Numbered from the stretch's first letter, positions 1-8,665 are shown. The stretch: 64,000 nt of DNA from an archaeon (GCA_018657065.1 JABHXU010000025.1:1-64000), one strand, 5' to 3'. Translations and numbers: made by a program. Notes: generated from the letters alone by a model not told the origin.

Positions 1-72
1 GATAAAAGTCTTTGTGAAAGAGCAGGAGACATGGAGGATATTTGCAATGAGGAATGGGATGAATACAATTAA
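1..72 (+). CDS. C-terminal end of an unidentified protein (truncated by window start)
   Basis: The first base lies inside a reading frame that gives 23 residues (ending EEWDEYN) before TAA. The tail is acidic with two Cys. It is followed at once by an oligo-T tract, as expected for the end of an archaeal gene. A second frame is also open up to about position 111 but is a poorer candidate because it runs through the T tract. The family cannot be recognised from this fragment. Confidence 0.35.
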   Translation, partial: DKSLCERAGDMEDICNEEWDEYN

Positions 73-89
73 TTTTTTTTATTTTTTTT
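73..89 (+). terminator. oligo-T terminator
   Basis: Two runs of eight T separated by one A directly follow the stop codon at 72. Intrinsic termination at T-rich tracts without a hairpin is usual in archaea. Confidence 0.45.
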
Positions 90-130
90 ATACTATAAAA
101 TAACTAATTCTTGAAATAATTAATAAAAAC

Positions 131-304
131 TTAAAAACCAAATAACGAAGCTCCCCAAATATTAAGAGCAATGACAAATAACATTACAAATATTGCTAAA
201 AATACTATGTGGCCAGGTTTAAATTCAATTTTAGATTTATAGTCATCAAAATACCTTGTAATTCCAGCGGAACTAGTTGGCATATTGATTTTGTTTTTCG
301 CCAT
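131..304 (-). CDS. Preprotein translocase subunit Sec61-beta (SecG)
   Basis: This 57-aa protein is the small non-essential subunit of the archaeal SecYEG/Sec61 translocon. It has a short polar N-terminus with the family signature MPTSSAGITRYFDD (residues 8-21) and one C-terminal transmembrane helix (about residues 33-53), the normal tail-anchored layout and length. The frame is open further upstream to 376, but the ATG at 304 starts the conserved part; the longer start would add 24 non-conserved residues and overlap the divergent gene. It ends 58 bases after the T tract of the preceding gene. Confidence 0.85.
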   Translation of the reverse strand: MAKNKINMPTSSAGITRYFDDYKSKIEFKPGHIVFLAIFVMLFVIALNIWGASLFGF

Positions 305-357
305 AGAGCCAAGGAACAAAGGTGAATTTAAAAAGATTGCGTAATTTACTATTTGAT

Positions 358-1311
358 ATGAAGAAATATGCGGCAAATATTGTTACATCTTCTAGATTTG
401 TTTTTGGTTTAATTATGGTTTATTTATCTATAAAAAATAAATTAATCTTGTTTTTGATATTTTATATTCTTGCATTAGTTAGTGATATTTTAGATGGATT
501 TTTTGCAAGAAAATTTTATCAACAAACTAAATTTGGAGGTAAATTTGATATAATTGCAGATAATTTTATTGTTTTATGTTTACTTATTGGTTTATATTAT
601 CTAAAATCTGAATCATTAAAATATTGGGTTTATTTTGCTTATATTTTTGTGTATTATATTTTCGTTCAAATAATTAGTTTAGTAAAAGTTCGAAAATTAA
701 TTTTTATGAGGACTTATGTAGCAAATTTCACAGCAATTTTTTTTCCTTTTGTAATTCTTTCTTTAATATTTTCAAACACAATAGTTTTTGTATATGTATA
801 TTGTTTTTTAATGATTTATAGTTTAACAGAAAAATTATTTTTACAAATTAAAAACAAAAAATATTCTATATTTAGACTAAAAATAAAACAAATCTTGTTT
901 TTTTTCCTAATTGTAATAATTCTCAGTAGTGGAATTTTTTTAATAAAAACACAAACACATGTTTGCTTTGAAAAAAAATGTATAGAAGTTGAAATTATGG
1001 ATACGGCAGAAAAAAGAGCTTTAGGATTAATGTATAGACAAAAAATAAATGAATCTGAAGGGATGTTATTTATTTTAGATCGTGTTCAAATTCCTAAATT
1101 TTGGATGAAAAATGTGCAATTTTCAATTGATATGATTTTTATTGATGAAAATTTAACAATAGTTGATATTGAAAAAGGTGTTCCACCTTGTTACTACGAA
1201 CCTTGTTTAAGATACTCACCAGGTAGTGAAGTTTTGTATGTTGTTGAAGTGATTAGTGGATTTTCTGACACATATAATATAACAAAAAATAAAATAATAA
1301 AAATAAAATAA
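358..1311 (+). CDS. CDP-alcohol phosphatidyltransferase fused to a DUF192 domain
   Basis: The N-terminal half (about residues 1-170) is a multi-helix membrane domain with the CDP-alcohol phosphotransferase motif: DG-x2-AR-x8-G-x3-D-x3-D at residues 46-68 is complete (DGFFARK then GGKFDIIAD). A last helix at about 178-197 is followed by an extracytoplasmic DUF192 domain (about 201-317) with the hallmarks RALGLMYR, MLFIL, FWMKN and DMIFID. The first domain should transfer a phospho-alcohol from CDP-lipid or to an alcohol acceptor at the membrane; the role of DUF192 is unknown. A GTG at 322 is in frame, but it would leave only 17 bases to the divergent Sec61-beta start, and the ATG at 358 gives the usual short N-terminus before the SR motif. 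The fusion is unusual; these domains are normally separate genes. Confidence 0.8.
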   Translation: MKKYAANIVTSSRFVFGLIMVYLSIKNKLILFLIFYILALVSDILDGFFARKFYQQTKFGGKFDIIADNFIVLCLLIGLYYLKSESLKYWVYFAYIFVYYIFVQIISLVKVRKLIFMRTYVANFTAIFFPFVILSLIFSNTIVFVYVYCFLMIYSLTEKLFLQIKNKKYSIFRLKIKQILFFFLIVIILSSGIFLIKTQTHVCFEKKCIEVEIMDTAEKRALGLMYRQKINESEGMLFILDRVQIPKFWMKNVQFSIDMIFIDENLTIVDIEKGVPPCYYEPCLRYSPGSEVLYVVEVISGFSDTYNITKNKIIKIK

Positions 1312-1373
1312 CACTGGACATTCTAACGTGAGATTTTTAAATTGAATTTATCTTTTTTTATTAGGTGATTTAA

Positions 1374-1829
1374 ATGGAATATCAAATAGTAAAAAAACCA
1401 AAATTTAGAGTAGTGGGAATGGAAATTAATACAACAATGATAGATGGAAAACATGCTAAAGATTGTCCTATGGTTTGGGAAAAATTTATGCCTCGAGAAA
1501 AAGAAATAAAAAATCTTAATCCAGGAATTTGTTATGGTTTATGTATAATGAAAAATGAAAATGAATTTAGATATATTGCTGCTGTTGAGTCAGATGGAGA
1601 AATTCCTAAAGGTATGATTGAATTAGAAATTCCAGAGTCTGAGTATATAAAAACGACGCATAAAGGACATATAAGTAAAGTAGGTCAGACGTGGAACTTA
1701 TTAATGCTTGAATTGCTTCCTACGAGCGGAAAAATAGGAGATATGAATGGAATATCATTTGAATATTATGATGCGCGTTATAAGAATGATGAAACAAATG
1801 AAACAGATATTTATTTGCCTGTCAAATGA
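1374..1829 (+). CDS. GyrI-like / AraC effector-binding domain protein
   Basis: A stand-alone 151-aa effector-binding domain of the GyrI-like (SHS2-fold, small-molecule-binding) family. It shows the typical layout: an N-terminal strand (KKPKFRVVGMEI), a central GICYGL segment, a WNLLMLELLP helix region, and the diagnostic C-terminal FEYYDARY...TDIYLPVK. There is no DNA-binding domain, so it is a free ligand-binding or enzyme-like member. A GGTGAT Shine-Dalgarno lies 7 bases before the ATG. Its stop overlaps the start of the next gene (ATGA), so the two are translationally coupled. The ligand cannot be told. Confidence 0.8.
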   Translation: MEYQIVKKPKFRVVGMEINTTMIDGKHAKDCPMVWEKFMPREKEIKNLNPGICYGLCIMKNENEFRYIAAVESDGEIPKGMIELEIPESEYIKTTHKGHISKVGQTWNLLMLELLPTSGKIGDMNGISFEYYDARYKNDETNETDIYLPVK

Positions 1830-2602
1830 TTCAAAATTCTTTTATTTTTCTTCCAAGAATAAAACAAAAAAAAGAACAAAATATTTGGGATCAAGGTGTA
1901 AATAATTGGAATGATTTTTTAACATGTGATATTAAAGGTATATCTAAACCCACAAAGGCAAATTATAATAGAATAATTGAAAAATCTAAGCAAGCATTAA
2001 GAGAAAATAATTCTAATTACTTTGTTGGAAAACTTTCAAGTATTGAAACTTGGAGACTATATGATTATTTTAAAGATGAAGCAATTTTTTTAGATATTGA
2101 GGCGAGTTCTTCAACAAGTAAAAATGCATATCTTACAGTTATAGGAATTTATGATGGTATGAATACGAAAATTATGGTAAAAAATTATAATTTAGATTTA
2201 AATAAATTGAAAAATGAATTGCATAAATATAAATTAATTATAACATTTAATGGTTCATCTTTTGATATTCCTTTTTTAAATAAAAAGCATCCAGGTGTTT
2301 TACCTAGAATCCCACATATTGATTTAAGACATATTTGTGCAAAGATTGGATTAACTGGAGGTCTTAAACAAATTGAGAAAAAATTGAAAATAAAAAGATC
2401 AAATATAATAATTGAAAAATTATATGGTGGAGATCCAATAAAACTGTATAGAATGTTTCTAGGAAGTGGAGACCCATATTATTTAAAATTATTAGTTGAG
2501 TATAATGAAGAAGATGTAATAAATTTAAAAAAGATAGCAGATTACTCAATTAATAAATTAAAAAATGAAATTCTCACAAATAGAAAAACAACACTTGCTT
2601 AA
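1826..2602 (+). CDS. RNase H-like (YprB/DnaQ-type) 3'-5' exonuclease domain protein
   Basis: A 258-aa protein with an exonuclease-like RNase H fold of the YprB ribonuclease H-like group. Visible acidic motifs are DIEA (about 88-91, ExoI, normally DIET), FNGSSFDIPFL (ExoII) and the C-terminal YNEEDVINL (ExoIII, YxxxD). This puts it among DEDDy-type nucleases acting on DNA or RNA; the substrate is unknown. In many genomes this domain sits beside helicases, but here it follows a GyrI-like protein by a 4-base ATGA overlap and runs 38 bases into the next gene. Confidence 0.75.
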   Translation: MIQNSFIFLPRIKQKKEQNIWDQGVNNWNDFLTCDIKGISKPTKANYNRIIEKSKQALRENNSNYFVGKLSSIETWRLYDYFKDEAIFLDIEASSSTSKNAYLTVIGIYDGMNTKIMVKNYNLDLNKLKNELHKYKLIITFNGSSFDIPFLNKKHPGVLPRIPHIDLRHICAKIGLTGGLKQIEKKLKIKRSNIIIEKLYGGDPIKLYRMFLGSGDPYYLKLLVEYNEEDVINLKKIADYSINKLKNEILTNRKTTLA

Positions 2603-3152
2603 ATCTTGGGTAGGTGTAAGTATAGCTTTTACAATTCTTAATACAAATGTATTTAATCCGAGTTTAGTAATTTTTTTTATAATTTCACTTTTAACAGTAG
2701 GTTTAGGTTTTTTAGTGCATGAATTAGCTCATAAATTTGTAGCACAAAAATATGGTTGTAATGCAGAATACAGATCTGATGATAAAATGTTATTGTTTGG
2801 AATCTTAACAGCTTTTTTTGGGTTTTTATTTATTGCACCTGGAGCAGTAATAATAAATGGAATTATAACAAAAAAAAGATCTGGGATAATCTCTTTAGCA
2901 GGTCCAGTTTCAAATATTATTTTAGGAGCAGTTTTTTTAGTCTTGACTTTAATTGTTCAAAACAATTTTTTATTTCAAGTAATGAGTTATGGTTTAAGAA
3001 TAAATTATTTTTTAGCAATATTTAATTTAATTCCAATTTTAAATTTTGATGGTAGAAAAATAATAAAATATAATAAAATAATATATGGTTTAACTGTTTT
3101 TTTTGCACTATTATTATTACCAATTCAACAAGTCTTGCTCAAGATCATTTAG
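2565..3152 (+). CDS. Site-2 protease family (M50) intramembrane metalloprotease
   Basis: 195 aa with about five membrane helices. The zinc site HELAHK lies in the second helix (about residues 51-56) and a second motif, NLIPILNFDGRKI (about 151-163), supplies the third metal ligand (Asp). An SLAGPVSNIILG segment typical of M50 proteases sits between. No PDZ domain is present, as in the compact archaeal S2P type. Members cleave membrane-bound substrates such as anti-sigma factors or other regulators. It overlaps the upstream nuclease by 38 bases and, convergently, the lipoprotein gene by 36 bases. Confidence 0.85.
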   Translation: MKFSQIEKQHLLKSWVGVSIAFTILNTNVFNPSLVIFFIISLLTVGLGFLVHELAHKFVAQKYGCNAEYRSDDKMLLFGILTAFFGFLFIAPGAVIINGIITKKRSGIISLAGPVSNIILGAVFLVLTLIVQNNFLFQVMSYGLRINYFLAIFNLIPILNFDGRKIIKYNKIIYGLTVFFALLLLPIQQVLLKII

Positions 3153-3362
3153 TTCTGTATCAACCTCGTCTTGATTTAAATCTTGATCAATGGTTTCTAC
3201 TTCAGTGATACTTCCTGTCACATCATTATTTGAATCTTCAATTTTTGGTTCTGTTGGTGTTTCAAAAACATCATCATCATCAGAAACTTGATTTTTCGAA
3301 CAACCAGTAATAGTAATTAATATTACAAGTAAAACAGCAATTAAGGAAAACAATTTTTTCAT
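3117..3362 (-). CDS. Small acidic lipoprotein
   Basis: 81 aa with a lipoprotein signal peptide: KK, a hydrophobic core and a lipobox ending TITGC (Cys about residue 21). The mature part is short, very acidic and Thr-rich with no recognisable domain. It should be anchored to the outer face of the membrane by a lipid on the Cys. AGAGGTG lies 5 bases upstream of the ATG. It follows the secreted coiled-coil gene on the same strand after 42 bases and may be cotranscribed. The function is unknown. Confidence 0.65.
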   Translation of the reverse strand: MKKLFSLIAVLLVILITITGCSKNQVSDDDDVFETPTEPKIEDSNNDVTGSITEVETIDQDLNQDEVDTELNDLEQDLLNW

Positions 3363-3404
3363 TTTACACCTCTAAAAATAAATTAAATTAAAAAAGTATA
3401 AAAA

Positions 3405-5027
3405 TTATTCGGTTGTTTCCTCTTCATTTTCTTCGCATTCAGAATTAATACATATTTCTCCTTCTGAACAATCGCTATCTTCGGTGCAAATTTCTTCATC
3501 ACTTTTATCATCGTCTAAGCATTTAGGTTCATCATATTTTGCACAAGCCATTTTTGTGCAACCAGCTTGATCTGAGCCTTCTATTTTGAAACAAGTGTTG
3601 CAGCCATCAAAGAAGTTTACACAAGAATCTGGAATTATTGTGTTCCAGCTTTCAGAATTATATTCCTCTTCATTATTTTCTTCATTGTTTTCTTCATCTT
3701 CTTCGTCATCATTGTCTTCAATATCTTCATTTGATTCATCCTCACTATCTTCTTCATCCTCTTCTTCTACAACATAGTAATCCTCTTCTTCATCTTCAAG
3801 TAATTCTTCAACTTTGTCATATCCAGTTTCTCTGATTTCTTTTATGATTTCTTTTGAGGTTTCATGTGCGTCTTTTAAAGATTCATGAGCAAGTTTTAAT
3901 AACTCTTTTCCATCTTCTACTAAAGCTTTAGCGTCTTCTCTATTATATTCATCTGAATTAATTAATTCTTTTGCTTCCTCAAATTTATCTTTAGCATCTT
4001 TGAAATATTCTTTAGCTGTTTCAAGTGATTCACTATATTCATCTAATAATTCATCAGCGATAGATACATCATATCCTAATTCTTCAAGCTTATTTAGTGC
4101 TCTTTCAAATTTGTTTTCAAGAAATTCAGCTCTTGAAGTTACATCATGAACTTTCGATTTAATTAATTGTCCAGAGTAAAATCTAACTTTTTCTTTCATT
4201 TTGTTCCAGTTTTTAACAATAACAGCACCAGCTTCTTTGACTTCTTCTTTAGTTGTTGCTACATCAACTTCTTCTTTAGCATCTTGAATTAATTCAATAT
4301 TTTCATCAATTTTTGTTAAAATTTCAATAGCCTCTTCTTCAGTTAAATCATCATTTTCTTCAACTTTTGCTCTAACTGTTTCTAAGCTATTTAGAACTAA
4401 ATCTGCAACACTGGTTAAATAATCTTTAGCTGCATTAATTTGCGCTTCATCGTCTCCTAATTCAACAGCATCTTTAAACGCAGCTTTTTCATCAGCAAGT
4501 TCATCTTTAATTTCTTTATGTTTATCTTTTAACCATTCATATCTTTCTCTAGCTTCTTTATAATTATCAACTGTTCTTTTTCTAAACATATCAGCTTTAT
4601 TTGTGAATTTTTTTATATTGTAATTTTGAAGTTTTTGTTTTAGAACTTCTGGTTTTTCAACAGCTAATTTTGCTACTTTTGATCTACCCATTGCTTTAAT
4701 TTTTGCTTTTTGTTCATCTGTTAATTGATCAACATTTGGAAAATTATCTCGAACTTGTTTTCTAATTGTTCTAGCAATGGCTTCTTTGTTTTTTTCGATT
4801 TGTCCACAGATATTATTTAATCTTCTGACATCTTGTCTAGGATATTTATTTTTTAGATATCTTACACAAAGTGATACAGAACCTTGAGCTTTTGCTTCAT
4901 CAACATCACTTTCTAAGATGTCATCAGAATCTTCCGGTGCAATAGTGTTTCCAGCTCCATTACCTTGAGCAAAAACACTGCTTATAAGTATTATTGTTAG
5001 TATTAATAAACTAAATATTTTTTTCAT
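3405..5027 (-). CDS. Secreted acidic coiled-coil protein with Cys-rich tail
   Basis: 540 aa with a Sec signal peptide (residues 1-20, ending VFAQ). Residues about 50-410 are charged and helical, rich in Lys/Glu heptad-like repeats, and are predicted to form long coiled coils. Residues about 415-460 are almost pure Asp/Glu. The last 75 residues hold about 12 Cys, including an ICTEDSDCSEGEICINSEC unit of the dicysteine surface-repeat type also seen in archaeal and myxobacterial surface proteins. No C-terminal membrane helix is present, so it is probably secreted. AGAGGT precedes the ATG by about 8 bases. No enzyme motif is visible; a structural or adhesive role is a guess. Confidence 0.65.
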   Translation of the reverse strand: MKKIFSLLILTIILISSVFAQGNGAGNTIAPEDSDDILESDVDEAKAQGSVSLCVRYLKNKYPRQDVRRLNNICGQIEKNKEAIARTIRKQVRDNFPNVDQLTDEQKAKIKAMGRSKVAKLAVEKPEVLKQKLQNYNIKKFTNKADMFRKRTVDNYKEARERYEWLKDKHKEIKDELADEKAAFKDAVELGDDEAQINAAKDYLTSVADLVLNSLETVRAKVEENDDLTEEEAIEILTKIDENIELIQDAKEEVDVATTKEEVKEAGAVIVKNWNKMKEKVRFYSGQLIKSKVHDVTSRAEFLENKFERALNKLEELGYDVSIADELLDEYSESLETAKEYFKDAKDKFEEAKELINSDEYNREDAKALVEDGKELLKLAHESLKDAHETSKEIIKEIRETGYDKVEELLEDEEEDYYVVEEEDEEDSEDESNEDIEDNDDEEDEENNEENNEEEYNSESWNTIIPDSCVNFFDGCNTCFKIEGSDQAGCTKMACAKYDEPKCLDDDKSDEEICTEDSDCSEGEICINSECEENEEETTE

Positions 5028-5117
5028 TTTCTTAACCTCTGCGAGTTTTAATAACTCTAAATTAATGACCTAAGAATTTAATTCATTCCTAATTCATAAT
5101 AATTGAACTTGTGTTTT

Positions 5118-5143
5118 ACTTTATAAACATACTTTATAAACAT
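5118..5143. promoter_or_regulatory. Tandem duplicated TATA element
   Basis: The 13-mer ACTTTATAAACAT is repeated twice back to back. Each copy holds a palindromic TTTATAAA, so both could serve as TATA boxes; on the minus strand they would place starts about 70-85 bases upstream of the secreted protein gene at 5027. Confidence 0.5.
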
Positions 5144-5202
5144 CAAAAAATAAAACTTTATATTACCTTAAAATCAAAAAATAGGTTTTATTTATCCTTT
5201 TT

Positions 5203-5220
5203 AACCTTTATAGTAAGGTT
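5203..5220. promoter_or_regulatory. Inverted repeat beside the dehydrogenase promoter
   Basis: AACCTT-6-AAGGTT forms a perfect 6-base inverted repeat that overlaps the probable TATA region (TTTATAT at 5219-5225) of the gene at 5259. It could be an operator. Confidence 0.35.
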
Positions 5221-5258
5221 TATATCTTGTATACTTCTTCTTTATTTTTGGTGATTTT

Positions 5259-6134
5259 GTGAAGATTGGTTTTATTGGTTTAGGAACTATGGGTAAAGGA
5301 ATGGTTCAAAATTTATTAAAAAATAATTTTGAAGTTGTTGCTTATAATAGAACAAGATCAAAAGGGGAAGATATTAAATCTGAAAATTTTTCAATGGTAG
5401 ATTTTCCTAAAAATCTTGTAGATTGTGATATGATTTTTATTTGTGTGTCTAATGATAATTCACTTCAAGAAGTTCTTTTTAATGAAAAAGGGTTATTTGA
5501 ATCATTGACAAGTAAATCTGTACTCGTAGATTCTTCAACAACATCTATTGATATGACACAAAAGATATTAGATCAATGTAATAAATTAGGTGTGAAATTT
5601 ATTGATGCACCTGTAACTGGTGGGAGAATTGGAGCAGAAACTGGTAATCTATTTTTCATGTATGGTGATTCAAACAATATTTTTGAAAAATATAAATTAG
5701 TGTTTGAGGCAATGGGTAATAGATTTAAAAAGTGTGGAGATGCAACATATGGTCAAAGAGCAAAGTTGGCGCTAAATGTTACACAATCCATGCTACTTGA
5801 AAGTTATTTGGAAGGAGTTACTTTAGCTGTAAAAAATGGAGTTCCGATTGAAACAATTATGTATATTTTTGAAAATTCATTTGCACAAACAAAAATGTCT
5901 GGGACAATGCCAAAAATTAGAGATAAAAATTTCAAACAGAATTTCAAACTTGGTTTAATGAGAAAAGATATTGGTTTAGCTCAGAGAGAAATTGAAAAAT
6001 TAAATTTGAACCTTCCGTTCGCAAAAAAAATATCTGAGATCTATGATGAAGCAATTAATCAAGGCTATATTGAAAAAGACTTTACTGTTATTTCTAGAAT
6101 AATTGAGAGAAATAATAATTTTATTATTAATTAA
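5259..6134 (+). CDS. 3-hydroxyisobutyrate dehydrogenase-family NAD(P)-dependent oxidoreductase
   Basis: 291 aa, the usual length for the beta-hydroxyacid dehydrogenase family. The N-terminal Rossmann motif is GFIGLGTMGKGMVQNLL, followed by the substrate-binding DAPVTGGRIGAETGNL (about residues 116-131). A KLALNVTQS segment carries the catalytic Lys of the second domain. It oxidises or reduces a 3-hydroxyacid, but the sequence does not tell which one. The start is GTG, supported by GGTGAT 9 bases before it and by the Rossmann motif starting at residue 2. The alpha-oxoamine synthase begins 9 bases after the stop, so the two form an operon and may act in one pathway. Confidence 0.85.
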   Translation: MKIGFIGLGTMGKGMVQNLLKNNFEVVAYNRTRSKGEDIKSENFSMVDFPKNLVDCDMIFICVSNDNSLQEVLFNEKGLFESLTSKSVLVDSSTTSIDMTQKILDQCNKLGVKFIDAPVTGGRIGAETGNLFFMYGDSNNIFEKYKLVFEAMGNRFKKCGDATYGQRAKLALNVTQSMLLESYLEGVTLAVKNGVPIETIMYIFENSFAQTKMSGTMPKIRDKNFKQNFKLGLMRKDIGLAQREIEKLNLNLPFAKKISEIYDEAINQGYIEKDFTVISRIIERNNNFIIN

Positions 6135-6143
6135 GGTGAAAAA

Positions 6144-7406
6144 ATGGGAAAAGAGAGATTTAAAGAAATATTAAATAGTGAATTACAAAGACTTGATGAA
6201 AGTAATGTTAGCAAAAGAAAGGAAAATATTATTGAAAAATTTGTTTCTATTGATGGAAGAGCAAAAAAAGCAGTAGTAGACAATAAAGAATATATCTTAT
6301 TTAATTCAAATGATTATTTAGGTTTTAGATTTAATGAGGATATTAAAAAAGCAGAAGAAAAAGCTATTAAAAAATTTGGTAGTGGACCTGGAGCTGTTAG
6401 ATTTATTTCAGGCAGTTTAAAAATATATAAAGAATTGGAAGAGGAACTAGCAAAATTTCACAACGCCGAATCAGCAATTACTTTTTCTTCTTCGTTTGCA
6501 GCAAATTTAGCAGTTATTCATTGTTTTATTAAAGGTCAAACCAAATCATCTCTTGTAGGACGAGAGGTATTAGTTATTTCAGATGAATTGAATCATAGGA
6601 GTATTATTGATGGAATAAGAGTTTCTGGTCTTTCAAAAGAAAATAAAGTGATTTTTAAACATCTTGATTATGATCATCTAAATCAAATTTTGGAAAAAAA
6701 TAAAGGAAAATTTTCTCGTGTATTAATTATCTCAGATGGTATTTTTTCAATGCTTGGTGAATATGCAGATTTAAAAAAAATACAAGAATTAGCAAAAAAA
6801 TATGATCAATATTATGAAGAAGGAATTTTAACAATTATAGATGACGCACATGGAGTTGGAGCATTTGGTGAAACTGGAAAAGGATGTCAGGAAGTGTGTA
6901 ATACTAAACCTGATTTAATTGTTGCAACAATGGGAAAAGCATTTGGATCTGATGGAGGCTATGTTGTAGGTGACAAAATTTATATTGATTATTTAAGAGA
7001 AAGTGCAGCTACATATATATACAGTAATCCAACTTCACCAGGAACAGCAGCAGCAGCACTTAAGGCTCTTAAAATTCTCCAATCAGAAGAAGGAAAAAGG
7101 TTATTAGAAAAATTAAAACAAAATCAAAAGTATTTCAAAGAGAAAATGAAATATAATGGTTTTAGATTTGCAGCAGATTCAACCCATCCAATTCAACCAA
7201 TTTTAATTGGAGATTCTAAAAAAACAAGAGAATTAACAAATAAATTGTTTGAAGAAGGAATAATAGTTACACAAATTTCATATCCCGTTGTTCCGCTAGG
7301 AAAAGATGAAATAAGAATTCAAATATCAGCTGCTCATGCAAAGGAAGATATAGATGAATTAATTGAAAAAATTGTTCCAATTGCAAAAAAACTTGAGATT
7401 ATATAA
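6144..7406 (+). CDS. Alpha-oxoamine synthase (KBL / 8-amino-7-oxononanoate synthase-like PLP enzyme)
   Basis: 420 aa, fold-type I PLP enzyme of the alpha-oxoamine synthase family, which joins an acyl-CoA (or acyl carrier) to an amino acid with decarboxylation, or runs the reverse cleavage of 2-amino-3-ketobutyrate. Diagnostic parts are FNSNDYLGF near the N-terminus, GSGPGAVRFISGS, DDAHGVGAFGETGKG (PLP Asp and His) and ATMGKAFGSDGG with the PLP Lys. Family members include glycine C-acetyltransferase, BioF and serine palmitoyltransferase; the substrate cannot be assigned. No biotin or threonine dehydrogenase gene is near. AAGGTG stands 6 bases before ATG. It is coupled to the dehydrogenase upstream. 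Confidence 0.85.
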   Translation: MGKERFKEILNSELQRLDESNVSKRKENIIEKFVSIDGRAKKAVVDNKEYILFNSNDYLGFRFNEDIKKAEEKAIKKFGSGPGAVRFISGSLKIYKELEEELAKFHNAESAITFSSSFAANLAVIHCFIKGQTKSSLVGREVLVISDELNHRSIIDGIRVSGLSKENKVIFKHLDYDHLNQILEKNKGKFSRVLIISDGIFSMLGEYADLKKIQELAKKYDQYYEEGILTIIDDAHGVGAFGETGKGCQEVCNTKPDLIVATMGKAFGSDGGYVVGDKIYIDYLRESAATYIYSNPTSPGTAAAALKALKILQSEEGKRLLEKLKQNQKYFKEKMKYNGFRFAADSTHPIQPILIGDSKKTRELTNKLFEEGIIVTQISYPVVPLGKDEIRIQISAAHAKEDIDELIEKIVPIAKKLEII

Positions 7407-7459
7407 TCTTAATTTTATTTTCAAAAGTTTTATAACAAAACTATTTATTCTTTTAACGT

Positions 7460-8656
7460 ATGTTTGTTGGATTAGTAGGAAAACCTTCGGCAGGTAAATC
7501 TACCATGTTTAAGGCAATTACACTTATGAATGTTGATATTGCTAATTATCCTTTTACAACAATTAAACCAAATTCTGGAATTGGTTTTGTAAAAATTAAA
7601 TCTGCTGCTGTTGAATTTGGAAAAATACCAAATCCACGGGAAGGATATTTTAAAGATGGATGGAGATTTTCACCTGTTCAAGTAGTTGATGTAGCTGGAC
7701 TTGTACCTGGAGCACACGAAGGAAAAGGATTAGGATTAGAATTTTTAAATGATTTAAGTCAGGCTGATGCATTAATACATGTTGTAGATGTTTCAGGTAG
7801 TTTAAATGAAAAAGGTGAGCCAGTTGAAAAAGGTACATATGATCCAAGTAAAGATGTAAGATTTTTAGAACATGAACTAGATATGTGGTATTTTCAAATT
7901 TTTCAAAGAGCATGGAGAAAATTTTCATATTCAATTAATCAAACAAAAGAAAATGTTGTTAAAGCAATTTCAAACCAGTTTTCAGGAATAAAGGTAACTG
8001 AAGAAATGGTAAAAGAAAAATTAAAAAAACTAAATTTGCTTGATAAATTAATTATTAAATGGACAGAAGAAGATTTAAAATTATTAACTCAAGAATTAAG
8101 AAAAGAAACAAAACCAATTATTATTGCAGCTAATAAAGTTGATGTTCCTGGAGCTAAAGAAAATTATGATAAACTAAAAAAAGATTTTCCAGATTACATT
8201 ATTGTACCTTGTTCAGCAGAAGCAGAATTAGCTTTAAAAGAAGCAGATAAGCATGGAATTATAAAATATATTCCTGGAGAAAATAAATTTGAAATTTTGC
8301 AACCTGAAAAATTAAATGAAAAACAAACAAAAGCACTTGAATTTGTTAAAGAAAATTTGCTTGATATTTATAGTAGTACAGGTGTTCAAGAGGTTATGAA
8401 TAAAGCAGTGTTTAATTTACTTAGATATATTGCACTTTTTCCAGCAGGAGATAAATTAGCTGATGCTAATGGAAATGTTTTACCAGATTGTTTTTTAATG
8501 CCTCCAGGAACAACTGCTGTAGATTTTGCATTTCATTTACATACAGATTTAGGAAATAATTTTGTTAGGGCAGTAGATATTAGAACAAAACAATCTATGA
8601 AAAAAGATGCACCATTGAAACATAGGGATATGATTGAAATTTTACATAGTAAATAA
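7460..8656 (+). CDS. ychF: YchF/OBG-family GTP-binding protein (archaeal type)
   Basis: 398 aa, translation-associated P-loop NTPase of the Obg/YchF group. G1 is GLVGKPSAGKST at the extreme N-terminus, G3 is DVAGLVPGAHEGKGLG, G4 is ANKVD and G5 is CSAEAE. A helical segment lies at about 140-200, and a C-terminal TGS domain (about 320-398) begins near NVLPDCFLMPPGTTA. The extreme N-terminal P loop and the NKVD motif match the archaeal COG0012 branch. These proteins bind ribosomes. It stands alone, with the convergent neighbour starting 9 bases past its stop. Confidence 0.9.
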   Translation: MFVGLVGKPSAGKSTMFKAITLMNVDIANYPFTTIKPNSGIGFVKIKSAAVEFGKIPNPREGYFKDGWRFSPVQVVDVAGLVPGAHEGKGLGLEFLNDLSQADALIHVVDVSGSLNEKGEPVEKGTYDPSKDVRFLEHELDMWYFQIFQRAWRKFSYSINQTKENVVKAISNQFSGIKVTEEMVKEKLKKLNLLDKLIIKWTEEDLKLLTQELRKETKPIIIAANKVDVPGAKENYDKLKKDFPDYIIVPCSAEAELALKEADKHGIIKYIPGENKFEILQPEKLNEKQTKALEFVKENLLDIYSSTGVQEVMNKAVFNLLRYIALFPAGDKLADANGNVLPDCFLMPPGTTAVDFAFHLHTDLGNNFVRAVDIRTKQSMKKDAPLKHRDMIEILHSK

Positions 8657-8665
8657 GTTCAACAA

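Noticed and set aside
305-376. 24-residue N-terminal extension of Sec61-beta
   Set aside because: The extension is not family-like and would overlap the divergent phosphotransferase; ATG at 304 starts the conserved part.
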